Source: Actinomadura rifamycini DSM 43936 (GTDB taxonomy: Bacteria > Actinomycetota > Actinomycetes > Streptosporangiales > Streptosporangiaceae). From it: a DNA stretch of 64,000 nt. Below are positions 17,197 through 24,930 of the stretch, piece after piece. The stretch is taken from the NCBI RefSeq assembly GCF_000425065.1, contig NZ_AULB01000036.1, positions 18,429 to 82,428 of the forward strand, written 5' to 3'. The position numbers were made by a program, and so were the translations under genes. The notes beneath the pieces were generated by a model. It was not told where the DNA came from. It ran no database searches and saw only the letters and a list, made by a program, of their open reading frames with translations. Each line of letters opens with the position of its first letter. Within the stretch, counting starts at the first letter, position 1.

Positions 17197-17576
17197 TGAA
17201 GGGTCTGGGAGAGCTTGAACGCACGGTCATGGAGGTCCTCTGGGCGCGGGAGGACGCCGGCTCCGGTGCCGCCACCGCGCGTGACGTCAGCCGTGCGCTG
17301 GCGGACGACCGGGACCTCGCCCACACGACCGTCATGACGGTTCTCGACAGGCTCGCGAAGAAAGGCTTCCTGGAGCGCGAGCGCGACGGCCGCGCTTGGC
17401 GGTACCGTCCGGTGGAGAGCCGGGAGGGGTACGTGACCGAGCTGATGCTGGGTGCGCTGGAGGAGACGGGCGACCGCGACAAGGCGCTCGTCCACTTCGT
17501 CCAGTCGGTTTCGAGCAACGAGGTCGACGTGCTCCGCCAGGCGCTGGCAGCCCTCACGAAGGAACCACCGGCATGA
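17196..17576 (+). CDS. BlaI/MecI-family repressor
   Basis: The 126-residue protein opens LGELERTVMEVLWARE and continues with the winged helix (TTVMTVLDRLAKKGFLERERDGRAWRYRPV), which is diagnostic of BlaI/MecI/CopY repressors. A short C-terminal dimerisation region follows (ALVHFVQSVSSNEVDVLRQAL). Such repressors are inactivated by proteolysis triggered by an M56 membrane protease. The M56 gene follows immediately with an ATGA overlap. It uses GTG 17196 and is probably leaderless. Confidence 0.92.
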   Translation: MKGLGELERTVMEVLWAREDAGSGAATARDVSRALADDRDLAHTTVMTVLDRLAKKGFLERERDGRAWRYRPVESREGYVTELMLGALEETGDRDKALVHFVQSVSSNEVDVLRQALAALTKEPPA

Positions 17577-18481
17577 CCGGAACCGCCCTGCTCGCATTGA
17601 TCTCCCTGGGGACCGTCGGCGGGGCGCACGCGCTGTCCCGCGCCCGGTGGACGTGGCGGACCCCGCGCATCGGCATCGCCCTGTGGCAGGCCCTGGGCCT
17701 GTGCTGGGGCGTCGCCACGATCGGCGCCCTGCTCGGGCTGGCGCTGCTGCCGTACCGCAGCGGCGTCGCGGGCGGGCTGCCCGGCCTGTACAACGACGGG
17801 GCGGCGAAGCTCGACACGCTGCACATGGCGGCGCTGCTCGGGGCGATGAGCCTCACCGGGGTGCTGCTGGTGATGCTGGTGTTCGCGGTGGTCCGGGTGG
17901 TGCGGGCCCGGCGGCGGCACCGGGCGCTGCTGGCGCTGGTGTCGCGCCGCGACTCGGCCGTCCCGGGCACCCTCGTCCTGGACCATCCGGGTGCCGCGGC
18001 GTACTGCGTGCCGGGCGTCCGGTCGTCCAAGGTGGTGGTGAGCGCCGGGACGCTGGAGCTGCTCGACACGGCGGAGCTGGCGGCGGTGCTCGCGCACGAG
18101 CGGGCGCACGCGCGCGAGCGGCACGACCTGGTGCTGCTGCCGTTCGCGTCGCTGCGGCAGGTGTTCCCGCAGCTGCGGCTGGTGGGCCGGTGCCTGGACG
18201 CGGTGGAGCTGCTGATCGAGATGGCGGCGGACGACCGGGCCCGGTCGGGGCGGTCGCCGCGGGAGCTGGCGACGGCGCTGCTGCGGTTCGCCGCGGCGCG
18301 CCCGGCGGCGGCGCCGTCGGGGACGCTGGGGGTGGCGTCCCGCGACGACATCCCGGTGATGGCCCGGGTGAACCGGCTGCTGGAGCCGCGCCCGCTGCCG
18401 CGCGCGACGCGGCTGGCCGCGACGGCGGCGGTGCCGCTCGTCGCGGGCCTGCCCCTGCTGCTCATCGTCCTGCCGCACTGA
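17573..18481 (+). CDS. M56-family membrane metalloprotease (BlaR1-like, no sensor domain)
   Basis: The 302-residue protein has four predicted membrane helices and a cytoplasmic zinc-protease site HERAH (His175, Glu176, His179), with EMAADDRAR downstream as the likely third-ligand region. It corresponds to the protease half of BlaR1/MecR1; the extracellular penicillin-binding sensor domain is absent. Actinobacteria often carry such short forms beside BlaI. It probably cleaves or inactivates the BlaI-like repressor encoded just upstream. The inducing signal cannot be inferred. Confidence 0.88.
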   Translation: MTGTALLALISLGTVGGAHALSRARWTWRTPRIGIALWQALGLCWGVATIGALLGLALLPYRSGVAGGLPGLYNDGAAKLDTLHMAALLGAMSLTGVLLVMLVFAVVRVVRARRRHRALLALVSRRDSAVPGTLVLDHPGAAAYCVPGVRSSKVVVSAGTLELLDTAELAAVLAHERAHARERHDLVLLPFASLRQVFPQLRLVGRCLDAVELLIEMAADDRARSGRSPRELATALLRFAAARPAAAPSGTLGVASRDDIPVMARVNRLLEPRPLPRATRLAATAAVPLVAGLPLLLIVLPH

Positions 18482-18493
18482 CCGGGTTCCGCG

Positions 18494-18961
18494 TCAGTCC
18501 GCGAGGACGGTTCCGTAGAGCCGGTCGACGTGCAGGCGGATCACCATCCGGCGGTCCTTGACCATCTGTTCGAGGAACGCGCGCTCGTCGTCCGGGTCGG
18601 CGAAGCCGGGGGTCAGCGCGAGGAGTTCCCGGCCGACGGCGTCGCCGGGCGTCCCGCTCACGTCGGACACTTCGGCGGTCCCTTCCGCGACGGCGAACGC
18701 CATGTGGTCGTCGCTGGACACGTGCAGGGCCGCGTGCGGGTCGTTCGCGAGCTGCCGCACCTTCGCGCGTCCGGCGATCGTCGAGATCCGGATGACGCGC
18801 ACCTCCGGGTCCCAGGTGTGGACGACGGTCGACAGGTGCGGGTGGCCGCTGCGCTTGTTCGTGGCGAGGACGCCGAACGGCCGTGCGGCGAGCAGGCGGG
18901 CGAGTTCGTCCTCGGAGGCGGGCTTCGGGCCGGGTCCCTGGCCGGGGCCGTACCGCGTCAT
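18494..18961 (-). CDS. pyridoxamine 5'-phosphate oxidase-fold (PPOX) protein
   Basis: The 155-residue protein has the split-barrel flavin/F420-binding fold: LLAARPFGVLATNKRSGHPHLSTV, VRVIRISTIAGRAKVRQLANDPHAALHV, and MVIRLHVDRLYG. Actinobacterial members commonly use F420 or FMN, and the cofactor cannot be decided here. ATG 18961 is preceded by AAGGAG. It lies 44 bp downstream of the DHA2 efflux gene on the same strand, and could be part of one MarR-controlled detoxification unit. Confidence 0.85.
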   Translation of the reverse strand: MTRYGPGQGPGPKPASEDELARLLAARPFGVLATNKRSGHPHLSTVVHTWDPEVRVIRISTIAGRAKVRQLANDPHAALHVSSDDHMAFAVAEGTAEVSDVSGTPGDAVGRELLALTPGFADPDDERAFLEQMVKDRRMVIRLHVDRLYGTVLAD

Positions 18962-19005
18962 GGTGTGCTCCTTGTCGATCGGTGCCGGCCGGTGGCCGGA
19001 GGTCA

Positions 19006-20469
19006 TCAGAGGGCGAGGGTCGGGGCGGACGGCTCGGCGTCCGTGCCCGCGGCCGCGGGGGCGTCCGGGCCGGCCTTCGGGGCGCGCAGGACGGTGACGG
19101 CGACGGCGAACGCGGCGGCGAGCAGGGCGGCGGCGACGCCGAAGGCGAGCCGGTAGCCGCCGGTCAGCGCGGTCGCGGCGGTGTCCCCGGCGGCGAGCAG
19201 GGCGTCGGTGCGGGCGGCGGCGAGGGTGGACAGCACGGCGACGCCGACCGCCATCCCGATCTGCTGGGTGGTGTTGAACAGGCCGGACGCCAGGCCCGCG
19301 TCCTCGGGGCGGGCGCCGGACATCGCGAGCCCGGTCAGCGCGGGCATGACGAGCCCGCCGCCGGCGATCAGCAGCATGGGCGGGAGCAGGTCGGCGGCGT
19401 ACGCGGCGTGCACCGGGACGCGGACGAGCAGGGCGAGCGCGGCGGCGAGCATGACGAGGCCGGTGAGCAGGACGGCGCGCTCCCCGAACCGGCGGGCGAG
19501 CCGGGCGTAGCCGAACAGCGAGATCGTCCCGATGGCGACGGCGGCGGGGAGCATCGCCAGGCCGGTCTCCAGGGCGCCGTAGCCGAGGACCTTCTGCATG
19601 TAGAGGGCGACCATGACCTGGAACGAGAACATCCCGGAGAACACGAGGATCTGGGTGACGTAGGCGCCGGCGGCGGTGCGGGAGCGCAGCATCCGCAGCG
19701 GCATGAGCGGGGTCGCGGCCTTCGCCTGCCGGACGAAGAAGCCCGCGAGCAGCGCGGCCGACAGGGCGCCGAGGCCGAGCGTACGGGCGGAGCCGACGCC
19801 GTACTGCTCGATCTTCACGACGGTGTAGATGCCGAGCATCAGCCCGGACGTGACGAGCACCGCGCCGGCGGCGTCGGCGCCCGCGGCGAGGCCGGTGCCG
19901 CGGTCGCGGGGGAGGGCGGGCAGCGCGAGCAGGATCGTGGCGACGCCGATCGGCAGGTTGATGAGGAAGATCCAGTGCCAGTTCAGGGCGTCGGTGAGGA
20001 CGCCGCCGAGCACCTGCCCGACGGACGCCCCGGCGGCGCCGGTGAAGGCGAAGACGCCGATGGCGCGGGCGCGTTCGGCGGGTTCGGTGTAGAGGGTGAC
20101 GAGGATGCCGAGGACGACCGCGGCGGCCATCGCGCTGCCGACGCCCTGGAGGAAGCGGGCGGCGATGAGGACGGCGGGGCCGGTGGCGGCGCCCGCGAGC
20201 AGCGACGCGGCGGTGAAGACGGCGTTCCCGGCGAGGAACATCGTCTTGCGGCCGACGAGGTCGCCGAGCCGTCCGGCGAGCAGCAGGAGGCCGCCGAACG
20301 CGATGAGGTAGGCGTTGACGGTCCAGCTGAGGCCGGTGGCGGAGAAGCCGAGGTCGTGCTGGATGGCGGGCAGTGCCACGGTGACGATGGAGCCGTCGAG
20401 GACGGTCATCAGCATCGTGGCGGACAGCACGCCGAGCGCGGTGCCGCGCGCTCGGAGGACAGAGGTCAC
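19006..20469 (-). CDS. DHA2-family (14-helix) MFS drug exporter
   Basis: The 487-residue protein shows motif C-type and antiporter signatures of EmrB/QacA exporters: MLMTVLDGSIVTVALPAI in helix 1, WTVNAYLIAFGGLLLLAGRLGDLVGRK (motif A), and GVGSAMAAAVVLGIL. It should export toxic organic compounds with proton exchange; the substrate is unknown. GTG 20469 is chosen because GGGAGAG lies just upstream. That Shine-Dalgarno is inside one arm of an inverted repeat (20472-20504). The gene follows marR on the same strand with a 74-bp gap. Confidence 0.9.
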   Translation of the reverse strand: MTSVLRARGTALGVLSATMLMTVLDGSIVTVALPAIQHDLGFSATGLSWTVNAYLIAFGGLLLLAGRLGDLVGRKTMFLAGNAVFTAASLLAGAATGPAVLIAARFLQGVGSAMAAAVVLGILVTLYTEPAERARAIGVFAFTGAAGASVGQVLGGVLTDALNWHWIFLINLPIGVATILLALPALPRDRGTGLAAGADAAGAVLVTSGLMLGIYTVVKIEQYGVGSARTLGLGALSAALLAGFFVRQAKAATPLMPLRMLRSRTAAGAYVTQILVFSGMFSFQVMVALYMQKVLGYGALETGLAMLPAAVAIGTISLFGYARLARRFGERAVLLTGLVMLAAALALLVRVPVHAAYAADLLPPMLLIAGGGLVMPALTGLAMSGARPEDAGLASGLFNTTQQIGMAVGVAVLSTLAAARTDALLAAGDTAATALTGGYRLAFGVAAALLAAAFAVAVTVLRAPKAGPDAPAAAGTDAEPSAPTLAL

Positions 20470-20471
20470 GG

Positions 20472-20504
20472 GTCTCTCCCATCGGTGGGGTCGATGGGTG
20501 AGAC
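20472..20504 (-). promoter_or_regulatory. inverted repeat spanning the exporter's ribosome-binding site
   Basis: Arms of 12 bp (20472-20483 and 20493-20504) match at 11 of 12 positions with a 9-base spacer. The arm nearest the GTG contains the GGGAGAG Shine-Dalgarno. It could be a regulator site or an mRNA hairpin hiding the ribosome-binding site. AT-richer sequence just beyond it (20508-20540) may hold the promoter. Confidence 0.4.
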
Positions 20505-20543
20505 GCTAGCAGATAGTTCTGTTAGAGACGATCTATTGGCGGA

Positions 20544-21032
20544 CTACTTGTTCCGCTCCCGGGCCCGCCGGACCGGCTGCGGGCTCTCCACGGGGCGCGC
20601 GAGATGCCCGGTGACCAGGCGTTCCAGCGCGCGGACGAGCACGTCCCGCTCGTCCGGCGGGAGCGTACCGAGCGCGTCGCCGTGCACCCGGTCGACGACC
20701 CGCTGGCTCTCCGCCGCCACCCGCGCGCCCTTCTCGGTGACCGCGATGATCCGCGCGCGCCGGTCCCGCGTGGACGGCCGCCGCTCGGCGAGCCCCGCCT
20801 TCTCCAAGGCGTCCACGGTGACGACCATCGTCGTCTTGTCCATGTCGCCGATCTCGGCGAGCTGGATCTGCGTCCGCTCCTCCTCCAGGGCGTGCACGAG
20901 GACGCAGTGCATGCGCGGCGTCAGCCCGATCTCGGCGAGCGCCGCCGACATCCGGCTCTTGAGCGCGAGGCCGGTGTGGTCGAGGAGGTAGGACAGGTCG
21001 GTCTCGGTGCTGGACGGTGCGAGTGCGGTCAT
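20544..21032 (-). CDS. MarR-family regulator
   Basis: The 162-residue protein has the MarR winged-helix core: GLTPRMHCVLVHAL, QLAEIGDMDKTTMVVTVDALEKAGLAERRPSTRDRRARIIAVTEKG, then a C-terminal dimerisation helix. The DRRARI wing motif is typical. It lies immediately upstream of the DHA2 exporter on the same strand and most likely represses it, with release by a small-molecule ligand. The C-terminal extension (PVESPQPVRRARERNK) is basic. Confidence 0.92.
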   Translation of the reverse strand: MTALAPSSTETDLSYLLDHTGLALKSRMSAALAEIGLTPRMHCVLVHALEEERTQIQLAEIGDMDKTTMVVTVDALEKAGLAERRPSTRDRRARIIAVTEKGARVAAESQRVVDRVHGDALGTLPPDERDVLVRALERLVTGHLARPVESPQPVRRARERNK

Positions 21033-21109
21033 GCCGCCAGCGTACCCATTTCGTCCCGTAGCGGATTATCTGGCGGCGTCTGCTTCTCCGGCGGGGTACT
21101 GTGGCGGAC

Positions 21110-21148
21110 ATGCAGCGCACCGCGTGCCTCGGCTGGTGGCCGTCCTAG
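21110..21148 (+). CDS. Trp leader peptide (12 residues, MQRTACLGWWPS)
   Basis: ATG CAG CGC ACC GCG TGC CTC GGC TGG TGG CCG TCC TAG: consecutive Trp codons at positions 9 and 10 and a stop that sits at the centre of the palindrome 21138-21155. Its purpose is to sense charged tRNA(Trp), not to make a functional product. A similar leader is known for the auxiliary, indolmycin-resistant tryptophanyl-tRNA synthetase gene of Streptomyces coelicolor. Confidence 0.85.
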   Translation: MQRTACLGWWPS

Positions 21149-21182
21149 GACGGCCGCACGATCACGCGATCACGAACGCACA

Positions 21183-21204
21183 GGGCCGTCCCGCCGGACG
21201 GCCC
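21183..21204 (+). terminator. attenuator terminator hairpin of trpS
   Basis: Nine-bp stem (21183-21191 with 21196-21204, loop CGCC) followed by TTCTCCTTTCC. It lies between the leader peptide and trpS and shares its left arm sequence with leader arm 1. Confidence 0.8.
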
Positions 21205-21263
21205 TTCTCCTTTCCCCGGCGCGGGGCCGCGACGCGGAGGCGGCCGGAGAAGGAGACACGCCC

Positions 21264-22310
21264 ATGGACCCCGTCGTCGAAGCCGCCGAGCGGCGCACCC
21301 GCGACCTCGAGGAGCGCGTCGCCGCCGACCCCGCGGCGTTCCGCGTCCTCACCGGAGACCGCCCCACCGGACCCCTGCACCTCGGCCACTACTTCGGCAC
21401 CCTCGCCAACCGGGTGCGCCTGCAGCGCCTCGGCGTCGACGTGTTCGTCCTCATCGCCGACTACCAGGTGCTCACCGACCGGGACGTCGCCGAGCGGCTC
21501 CCCGAGCACGCCCTCGGCCTCGCCGCCGACTACCTCGCCGCCGGGATCGACCCCGCCCGCGCGACGGTCTTCCGGCACAGCGCCGTCCCCGAGCTGAACC
21601 AGCTCATGCTGCCGTTCCTGTCCCTGGTGTCGGTCGCGGAGCTGCGCCGCAACCCGACCGTGAAGGACGAGATCGCGGCGTCGTCGCAGGCGGCGGTGAG
21701 CGGGCTCATGTTCACCTACCCGGTGCACCAGGCCGCCGACATCCTGTTCTGCAAGGCCGACCTCGTGCCCGTCGGCAAGGACCAGCTCCCGCACCAGGAG
21801 ATCGCCCGGACGGTCGCGCGCCGCTTCAACGAGCGCTACGGGCCCGTCTTCCCCGTCCCGGACGCGCTGCTGTCGGACGCCCCGAACCTGCTCGGCACGG
21901 ACGGGCGGAAGATGAGCAAGAGCCGCGGCAACGCGATCGCCCTGTCCGCGACGCCGGACGACACCGCCCGGCTGCTCCGGCGGGCGGTGACCGACGCCGA
22001 CCGGCGCATCACCTACGAGCCGGACGCCCGCCCCGGGGTGTCCAACCTCGTCCTCCTCGCCGCGCTCTGCCAGGGCCGCGACCCGCACGCCGTGGCCGCG
22101 GACGTCGGCGACGGCGGCGCCGCGGCGCTGAAGAAGACCGCCATCGAGTCGGTGAACGAGTTCCTGCGGCCGATCCGCGCCCGCCGCGCCGACCTCGCCG
22201 CCGACCCGGCGTACCTGCGCCGCGTCCTCGCCGAGGGGAACGAGCGCGCCCGCGCCGTCGCCGCCCGGACCCTCACCGAGGTCAGGGAGGCGATGGCGAT
22301 GGCGGCCTAG
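21264..22310 (+). CDS. trpS: tryptophanyl-tRNA synthetase, probably the regulated auxiliary form
   Basis: The 348-residue class I synthetase has the HIGH-type motif PLHLGHY (about 37-43) after TGDRPTG, and KMSKS at 216-220 (GRKMSKSRGN). It charges tRNA(Trp). ATG 21264 is preceded by AAGGAG. Because the gene is preceded by a WW leader peptide and attenuator, it resembles the inducible, antibiotic-resistant TrpRS described in Streptomyces. Whether a second constitutive trpS exists is outside the window. Its stop shares CTAG with the stop of the convergent tetR gene. Confidence 0.93.
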   Translation: MDPVVEAAERRTRDLEERVAADPAAFRVLTGDRPTGPLHLGHYFGTLANRVRLQRLGVDVFVLIADYQVLTDRDVAERLPEHALGLAADYLAAGIDPARATVFRHSAVPELNQLMLPFLSLVSVAELRRNPTVKDEIAASSQAAVSGLMFTYPVHQAADILFCKADLVPVGKDQLPHQEIARTVARRFNERYGPVFPVPDALLSDAPNLLGTDGRKMSKSRGNAIALSATPDDTARLLRRAVTDADRRITYEPDARPGVSNLVLLAALCQGRDPHAVAADVGDGGAAALKKTAIESVNEFLRPIRARRADLAADPAYLRRVLAEGNERARAVAARTLTEVREAMAMAA

Positions 22311-22930
22311 CGCCCGCCGCGCGGCGCGCGCGGGGCGATGCCGTGCAGGACGGACGCGACGACCTCGTCCACCGGCACCGGGGACGGCTCGCGCGCGCCC
22401 AGCAGCGCCGACAGGACGGCCTCGTGGCACACCCCGACGATCATCGACGCGGCGGCGGCCGGGGACGCGTCCGCGGCGATCCGGCCGAGGTCGCGCTCGG
22501 CCCGCAGGTAGTCGTGCAGGCGGTCGCGCCACGTGTCGCCCGGTTCGTGCGCCGCCGCGAACCGGGCGAGCACGTCGGGCTGCGCGGTCAGCCCGGCGAG
22601 CGCGGGCAGCAGCGCGCGGTGCAGCGCGAGCCCGTGCTCGACGTGCGCGCGCAGGTTCGCGGCGAGCGTCCCGGCGCCCGGCTCGGGCGGCGGCCCCAGC
22701 TCCCGCTCGACCCGCCGCACCCGCGCGTGCAGGGCGAGGGCCAGCAGCTCCTCCTTGCCGTCGAAGTGGTTGTAGAGGACGCCGTCGGCCACCCCCGCCG
22801 CACGCGCGATCGCCCGGACGGTCAGGCCCGCCGCGCCGCGCTCGGACATCATGCGGTCGGCGGTGGCGATCAGGTGCTCGCGCAGGGTCCGGTCGCCGTC
22901 CCGCAGCGCCGCCGCTTTACGTGGTGACAT
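22307..22930 (-). CDS. TetR-family regulator, third gene of a three-gene operon
   Basis: The 207-residue protein has a TetR helix-turn-helix at about residues 20-65 (LIATADRMMSERGAAGLTVRAIARAAGVADGVLYNHFDGKEELLALAL) seen in short pieces, and a helical ligand domain. Its ATG overlaps the preceding stop (ATGA). As the last gene of the methyltransferase operon it probably autoregulates the operon through the palindromes at 24755-24784. It converges on trpS with a 4-bp CTAG overlap of stop codons. Confidence 0.9.
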   Translation of the reverse strand: MSPRKAAALRDGDRTLREHLIATADRMMSERGAAGLTVRAIARAAGVADGVLYNHFDGKEELLALALHARVRRVERELGPPPEPGAGTLAANLRAHVEHGLALHRALLPALAGLTAQPDVLARFAAAHEPGDTWRDRLHDYLRAERDLGRIAADASPAAAASMIVGVCHEAVLSALLGAREPSPVPVDEVVASVLHGIAPRAPRGGR

Positions 22931-23931
22931 CAGGCGGCATCGTATGCGTGCAGCGCGAACCCGTGGGCCGCCAGGTCGTCCAGGAAGTCCGCCCCGACCG
23001 CGGCCTCCAGGTGCCGCACGCCGCGCGGCGCCCCGTCCAGCCGCCGCACGGCCAGCGCCGCCACCAGCCCGGACGCCCGGCTCTGCCGCCGCCCGGACAG
23101 CGCGGCGACCCGCCCTCCGGACGCGGCGGCCACCGCGAAGCCGTCCCCGCCGACGTGGACCCGGTGCGCGGCGGCCCGCAGCCACCGCGCGTCCCGGAAG
23201 CGGGCGGCGCGGGGGAGGAGCGCGGTCGCGGCGCGGGAGTCGAGGGCCAGGCCGGTGCGGACCCGCCCGGACGCCGCGGCCGGGTCGGGGAACGGGAAGC
23301 GGTGCACGCGGCGCGTCCCGAACGGCGGCGGGAACCGCATCGTCCACGACTCGTCCAGCTCGCGGAGGGCGCCGAGCGCGTCGAGCGTCCACGCGACGGC
23401 GCCCGGCCCGTGCCGCTCGCCCGCGCCGAGCAGGACGCCGATGTCGACGGGCCGTCCGGTCCCGGCGAACCGGTGCGCGAGCAGGTTCGTGACGCCGGGC
23501 GCGACCCCCACGCCGACGACCACCGACGCGCCGTTCGCTGCCGCGACCCCGTCGAGCCCCTCGATCTCCCGCAGGATCTCGCGGGACGCCGACACGTCGA
23601 CGTAGTGGACGCCGCGTTCCGCGCACGCCCGCGCGACCCGCGCGTTCGCCCGTTCGGCGCACATGACGACGGCGTCGGCGTCCAGGACCGCGGCGAACGG
23701 CGCGGCGGGCGGCGCGTCGGGCGGTGCTTCGGGCGGTGCGTCGGGCGGTGCGTCGGGCGGTGCGTCGGGCGGGTCCCGGAGGTCGACGCGCAGCGGGATC
23801 GTCCCGGGGACCGACCGGGCCTTCGCGAGGTCCCGGCCCGCGACGACGATCTCGGGCACGCGGCCGCGCAGGCCCGCGACGACCTCCCGGCCGACCGCCC
23901 CGTAGCCGCCGAGGACCGCGACCCGCCTCAC
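22930..23931 (-). CDS. saccharopine dehydrogenase-like NAD(P)-binding protein
   Basis: The 333-residue protein begins with a Rossmann motif, RRVAVLGGYGAVGREVVAGL, and continues VVMCAERANARVARACAERGVHYVDVSASREILREI, which resembles the SDH-like and trans-acting enoyl reductase families. A stretch of about 25 residues rich in PPDA repeats (encoded by 23708-23767) interrupts the dinucleotide domain, probably as a flexible loop. GTG 23931 overlaps the methyltransferase stop (GTGA). Substrate is unknown; it may work with the methyltransferase on one metabolite. Confidence 0.75.
   Translation of the reverse strand: MRRVAVLGGYGAVGREVVAGLRGRVPEIVVAGRDLAKARSVPGTIPLRVDLRDPPDAPPDAPPDAPPEAPPDAPPAAPFAAVLDADAVVMCAERANARVARACAERGVHYVDVSASREILREIEGLDGVAAANGASVVVGVGVAPGVTNLLAHRFAGTGRPVDIGVLLGAGERHGPGAVAWTLDALGALRELDESWTMRFPPPFGTRRVHRFPFPDPAAASGRVRTGLALDSRAATALLPRAARFRDARWLRAAAHRVHVGGDGFAVAAASGGRVAALSGRRQSRASGLVAALAVRRLDGAPRGVRHLEAAVGADFLDDLAAHGFALHAYDAA
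23708..23767 (-). repeat. 12-bp tandem repeat inside the SDH-like gene
   Basis: Five adjoining 12-bp units of the form GGCGGTGCGTCG (two with single-base variants) give an in-frame Pro-Pro-Asp-Ala-like series. The repeat could vary in copy number between strains without shifting frame. Confidence 0.8.
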
Positions 23932-24740
23932 GCGCGCGCCGTGATCAGCCGGGCCGTGCTGCGCAGCCGGACGGCGCCGTCCCGCTCGAACGGGCGCAGC
24001 GCGCCGGCGATCGTCGCGACCACCTCGTCGCCCGCGCCGTAGTTGTGGCGGATCGGCCCCCAGGCGGCGAGGAACGCGGCGGCGTCGGCGGCGTCCCGCC
24101 CCCACACCTGCTCGGCCTCGACGGTCCGGGACGCCGCTGCGCGGAACCCGGCGGCGCCGAGGATGGCGGCGGCGCGGCCGGGGTCGGCCAGGGACAGCGG
24201 CCCGTCGTGCCCGATCGCGGGCCGCGGGAGCGCGGGAAGCGCGGCGAGCACCGTGCCGAGGTCGTTCTCCTCGGGCGGCGCCATGACCAGGAACGCGACC
24301 CGCCCGCTCTCCGCCGCCAGCGCGCGCCGCACGTTGCCGAACGCGGCGACGGGGTCGGCGAAGAACATGACCCCGAACCGGCTGATCGCGACGTCGAACC
24401 CGCCGTCCGGGAACGGGTACAGCTGCGCGTCGCCCCGCTCGAACCGGACGTTCCCGACGCCCTCCTGCGCGGCGAGGCTCCGCGCGCGGGCGAGCATCGG
24501 CGCCGACAGGTCGACGCCGGTCGCCGCGCCGAGGGGCGCCCGCTCCGCCGCGAGCCGGGTGGCCTGCCCGTTGCCGCAGCCGATGTCGAGCACGCGGTCG
24601 CGCGGGCCGATCGCGGCGGCGTCCAGCAGGTGCGCGTTGAAGCCGCTGTTCACCGCGTCGTACCGGGCGTGGTGGTCGGCCCAGTGCGTGCCCTCGTACC
24701 CGTTCCACGCCTCGGCCTGGTGCGTGTTGACGATCTCCAT
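23928..24740 (-). CDS. SAM-dependent methyltransferase (class I)
   Basis: The 270-residue enzyme has motif I VLDIGCGNGQATRLA (about 49-63), an acidic loop VDLSAPML after it, and post-motif segments FERGDAQLYPFPDGGFDVAISRFGVMFFADP. It resembles UbiE/Methyltransf_11-type enzymes acting on small molecules. It is the first gene of the operon with the SDH-like gene and tetR. The palindromic operator lies 14 bp upstream of its ATG. Confidence 0.88.
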   Translation of the reverse strand: MEIVNTHQAEAWNGYEGTHWADHHARYDAVNSGFNAHLLDAAAIGPRDRVLDIGCGNGQATRLAAERAPLGAATGVDLSAPMLARARSLAAQEGVGNVRFERGDAQLYPFPDGGFDVAISRFGVMFFADPVAAFGNVRRALAAESGRVAFLVMAPPEENDLGTVLAALPALPRPAIGHDGPLSLADPGRAAAILGAAGFRAAASRTVEAEQVWGRDAADAAAFLAAWGPIRHNYGAGDEVVATIAGALRPFERDGAVRLRSTARLITARA

Positions 24741-24754
24741 ACCGCTCCCTCGTT

Positions 24755-24784
24755 ATGAACATACGTTCATGAACACGTGTTCAT
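24755..24784. promoter_or_regulatory. double palindromic operator for the TetR operon
   Basis: Two palindromes overlap by 2 bp: ATGAAC-ATAC-GTTCAT (24755-24770) and ATGAACACGTGTTCAT (24769-24784), the latter a perfect 16-mer. The shared half-site is ATGAAC. It lies immediately upstream of the methyltransferase ATG and on the other side faces the OmpA-lipoprotein gene about 150 bp away. The TetR protein encoded at the end of this operon is the natural candidate to bind here. Confidence 0.75.
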
Positions 24785-24930
24785 CATGAGGCGGGGCCCT
24801 GTCCGCCGTCAACCCCGTCCTCCTCCTCCGGACGGCCGGACGGGGGCGGCCCGGAAAACCATGAATGCGCTAATTTCGGGCCACTGCTTCCACTGCTTCC
24901 GCTGCTCGCCCGACTCCAAGGAGACCCCCC

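Larger units (their letters stand above)
21097..21204 (+). promoter_or_regulatory. trpS transcription attenuator with Trp leader peptide
   Basis: A -10-like TACTGT (21097-21102) lies 7 bases before an ATG, so the leader transcript is probably leaderless. The leader peptide (21110-21148) contains two adjacent Trp codons. Arm 1 (GGCCGTCC, 21138-21145) pairs with arm 2 (GGACGGCC, 21148-21155). Arm 2 can instead pair with the identical arm 3 inside GGGCCGTCC (21183-21191). Arm 3 otherwise pairs with GGACGGCCC (21196-21204) to form a 9-bp terminator followed by TTCTCCTTT. This is the classical layout of ribosome-mediated attenuation: stalling at Trp codons frees arm 2 to act as antiterminator. Confidence 0.85.

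Noticed and set aside
23708..23767. Tandem repeat considered as CRISPR
   Set aside because: Units are 12 bp, contiguous with no spacers and coding in frame.
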